From Bradyrhizobium canariense (GTDB lineage: Bacteria > Pseudomonadota > Alphaproteobacteria > Rhizobiales > Xanthobacteraceae): a stretch of DNA of 64,000 bases. A program made the translations under genes and the position numbers. Positions 62,817 through 64,000 of this stretch are shown in pieces; positions within the stretch are counted from its first letter, which is position 1, and every line of letters starts with the position of its first letter. The notes under the pieces were generated by a model. The model saw only the letters and a list, made by a program, of their open reading frames with translations. It was not told where the DNA came from and searched no databases. The stretch spans positions 2,666,001 through 2,730,000 of the forward strand of contig NZ_LT629750.1 of NCBI RefSeq assembly GCF_900105125.1, in the 5' to 3' direction.

Positions 62817-63797
62817 TTACGCGGCCTGCCGTTGCCGGCGTTTCTCGGCATAGGCTTGCGCGGCCTCGCGCACCCAGGCGCCTTCATCATGCGCCTTGCG
62901 GCGCGCGGCCAGACGATCGCGGTTGCACGGGCCGTTGCCGGCCAGCACCTGATTGAATTCGTTCCAGTCGATCGCGCTATACTCCCAGTTTCCCGCCGCG
63001 TTCTGCTTCATGCCGGGGTCGGGAATGGTAAGGCCGAGATACTGCGCCTGCGGCACCGTGGCGTCGACGAATTTCTGGCGCAGTTCGTCGTTCGAGAACC
63101 GCTTGATCTTCCATTTGGTCGAGGTGTCGCTGTGCTGGCTCGCTTTGTCAGGCGGACCGAACATCATCAGCACCGGCCACCACCAGCGATCGAGCGCGCT
63201 CTGCGCCATCGCCTTCTGCTCCTCGGTGCCGCGCGACAGCGTCAGCATGATCTCATAACCCTGGCGCTGATGAAAAGACTCTTCCTTGCAAACCCGGATC
63301 ATCGCGCGCGCATAGGGTCCATACGAGCAGCGGCATAGCGGAATCTGATTCATGATCGCCGCGCCATCGACCAGCCAGCCGATCGCGCCGATGTCAGCCC
63401 AGGTCAGCGTCGGATAATTGAAAATCGAGGAATATTTGGCTTTGCCGGCGAGCATCAAATCGACCAGTTCCTCGCGCGAGGTGCCGAGCGTCTCAGCGGC
63501 GGCGTAAAGATAAAGTCCGTGGCCGCATTCGTCCTGCACCTTGGCGAGCAGCGCAGCCTTGCGGCGCAGCGATGGCGCCCGCGTGATCCAATTGCCTTCG
63601 GGAAGCATGCCGACAATTTCGGAATGGGCGTGCTGGGAAATCTGCCGCGTCAGCGTCTTGCGATAGGCCGCCGGCATCCAGTCATTCGGCTCGATGCGAT
63701 CGTCAACATCGATACGCGCCTGAAACTGCGCAGCGCGGCCGGCATCCTCGATGTTGCGGTCTTCGGCGTCCGACGTGTTGAGCGCTTGCGTGTACAT
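62817..63797 (-). CDS. paaA: Phenylacetyl-CoA 1,2-epoxidase catalytic subunit
   Basis: A 326-residue di-iron oxygenase subunit. The iron-binding residues are in [19 protein letters not shown] (Glu/His) and [15 protein letters not shown] (Glu/His). PaaABCE forms the 1,2-epoxide of phenylacetyl-CoA using O2 and NADPH. GGGAGG is 6 bases before ATG 63797. It is the first structural gene of the minus-strand paa operon, 74 bases after the paaX fragment. Confidence 0.96.
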   Translation of the reverse strand: MYTQALNTSDAEDRNIEDAGRAAQFQARIDVDDRIEPNDWMPAAYRKTLTRQISQHAHSEIVGMLPEGNWITRAPSLRRKAALLAKVQDECGHGLYLYAAAETLGTSREELVDLMLAGKAKYSSIFNYPTLTWADIGAIGWLVDGAAIMNQIPLCRCSYGPYARAMIRVCKEESFHQRQGYEIMLTLSRGTEEQKAMAQSALDRWWWPVLMMFGPPDKASQHSDTSTKWKIKRFSNDELRQKFVDATVPQAQYLGLTIPDPGMKQNAAGNWEYSAIDWNEFNQVLAGNGPCNRDRLAARRKAHDEGAWVREAAQAYAEKRRQRQAA

Positions 63798-63805
63798 GGC
63801 CGGCC

Positions 63806-63871
63806 TCCCACGATTTCTTGGCACCAACGTATAACATAAATTATAAAAAACAAGTTATTTTTGTAACATAT
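63806..63871 (-). promoter_or_regulatory. AT-rich control region of the paaA operon
   Basis: The paaX-paaA gap is strongly AT-rich compared with its surroundings. On the minus strand GTTACA and TATAAT are 16 bases apart. Inverted repeats GTTA-N6-TAAC (63854-63867) and ATAA-N6-TTAT follow one another, and ATGTTAC/ATGTTAT repeats occur. It could be an operator for PaaX, although the sequence does not match the E. coli PaaX site. Confidence 0.45.
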
Positions 63872-64000
63872 TTACGTCTCACCGAACCGTCGCGCCAGCT
63901 CGCCATTCGCCTTCGGCAACGCCCCGTGTTCGTTGGTCGCGTGGCGGTCAAGCCATTGCTCGGACTGTGGAAGTAGCCCGCGATAGATTTCGCCGCAGAG
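63872..64000 (-). CDS. paaX: PaaX-like transcriptional regulator, C-terminal fragment (5' part outside window)
   Basis: The minus-strand frame is open from the window edge to a TAA at 63872-63874, giving 42 residues. The sequence CGEIYRGLLPQSEQWLD resembles the C-terminal region of PaaX family repressors, which bind phenylacetyl-CoA and release paa promoters. The position upstream of paaA supports it. Only the C-terminus is visible, so the assignment is tentative. Confidence 0.6.
   Translation of the reverse strand, partial: LCGEIYRGLLPQSEQWLDRHATNEHGALPKANGELARRFGET

Noticed and set aside
1..64000. tRNA, rRNA, riboswitches and transposases
   Set aside because: No cloverleaf with a matching GGTTCGA-type arm, no conserved riboswitch core, and no transposase-like protein were recognised by reading. 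A covariance-model search would be needed to exclude small RNAs.

Overview
The window is GC-rich chromosomal DNA from an alphaproteobacterium, most likely Bradyrhizobium or a close relative. Supporting this are the dense extragenic palindrome families ending in GTCAT/ATGAC, the abundance of acyl-CoA enzymes and branched-chain-amino-acid-type ABC transporters, the gene order of the phenylacetate operon, and Tat-exported enzymes. No rRNA, tRNA, CRISPR array, phage or transposase gene was recognised. Start codons were chosen from visible Shine-Dalgarno sequences, and several genes start at GTG or TTG.

Layout. Bases 1-23300 are rich in CoA-thioester chemistry: a truncated thiolase, five crotonases/short-chain reductases of beta-oxidation type, two AMP-forming acyl-CoA ligases, an acyl-CoA dehydrogenase, and a kinase plus DUF6285-like pair resembling the levulinate (Lva) system. 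A Baeyer-Villiger monooxygenase, a nitronate monooxygenase and a thiolase-like protein are also here. Among these sit a Tat-exported SMP-30 lactonase, phosphoenolpyruvate carboxylase and a class V PLP enzyme. Bases 23380-29623 carry an RND efflux pair and a chemoreceptor. Bases 29796-33581 hold a complete-looking L-threonate/tetronate pathway (ltnD, otnI, otnK, otnC). Bases 33958-42700 hold a divergent LysR-controlled catabolic locus: an ABC importer plus a DUF1445 hydro-lyase on one side, and an M20 amidohydrolase plus a 2-hydroxyacid dehydrogenase on the other.

Bases 42620-44203 are the most unusual part. The junction between the dehydrogenase 3' end and the tartrate-dehydrogenase-like gene 3' end is present twice, flanking an OmpW gene. 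Native and diverged gene ends alternate in the pattern expected from single-crossover integration within an 81-base identical repeat. Bases 44174-55178 continue with the tartrate dehydrogenase-like gene, a reductase, a formamidase/amidase divergent pair, and a TetR-controlled ferredoxin-P450 pair. A molybdopterin oxidoreductase, a hydrolase-OsmC fusion, a fatty acid desaturase and a YeeE transporter follow.

Bases 55210-64000 form the phenylacetate region: paaI-paaK and an amidase on the plus strand, and paaX(partial)-paaABCDE on the minus strand. The products would activate phenylacetate to its CoA ester and epoxidise the ring. The downstream steps (PaaG, PaaZ, PaaF/H/J) are not clustered here, although one crotonase at 15349-16140 looks PaaG-like. 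The amidase has lost its Tat signal peptide through two apparent single-base deletions.
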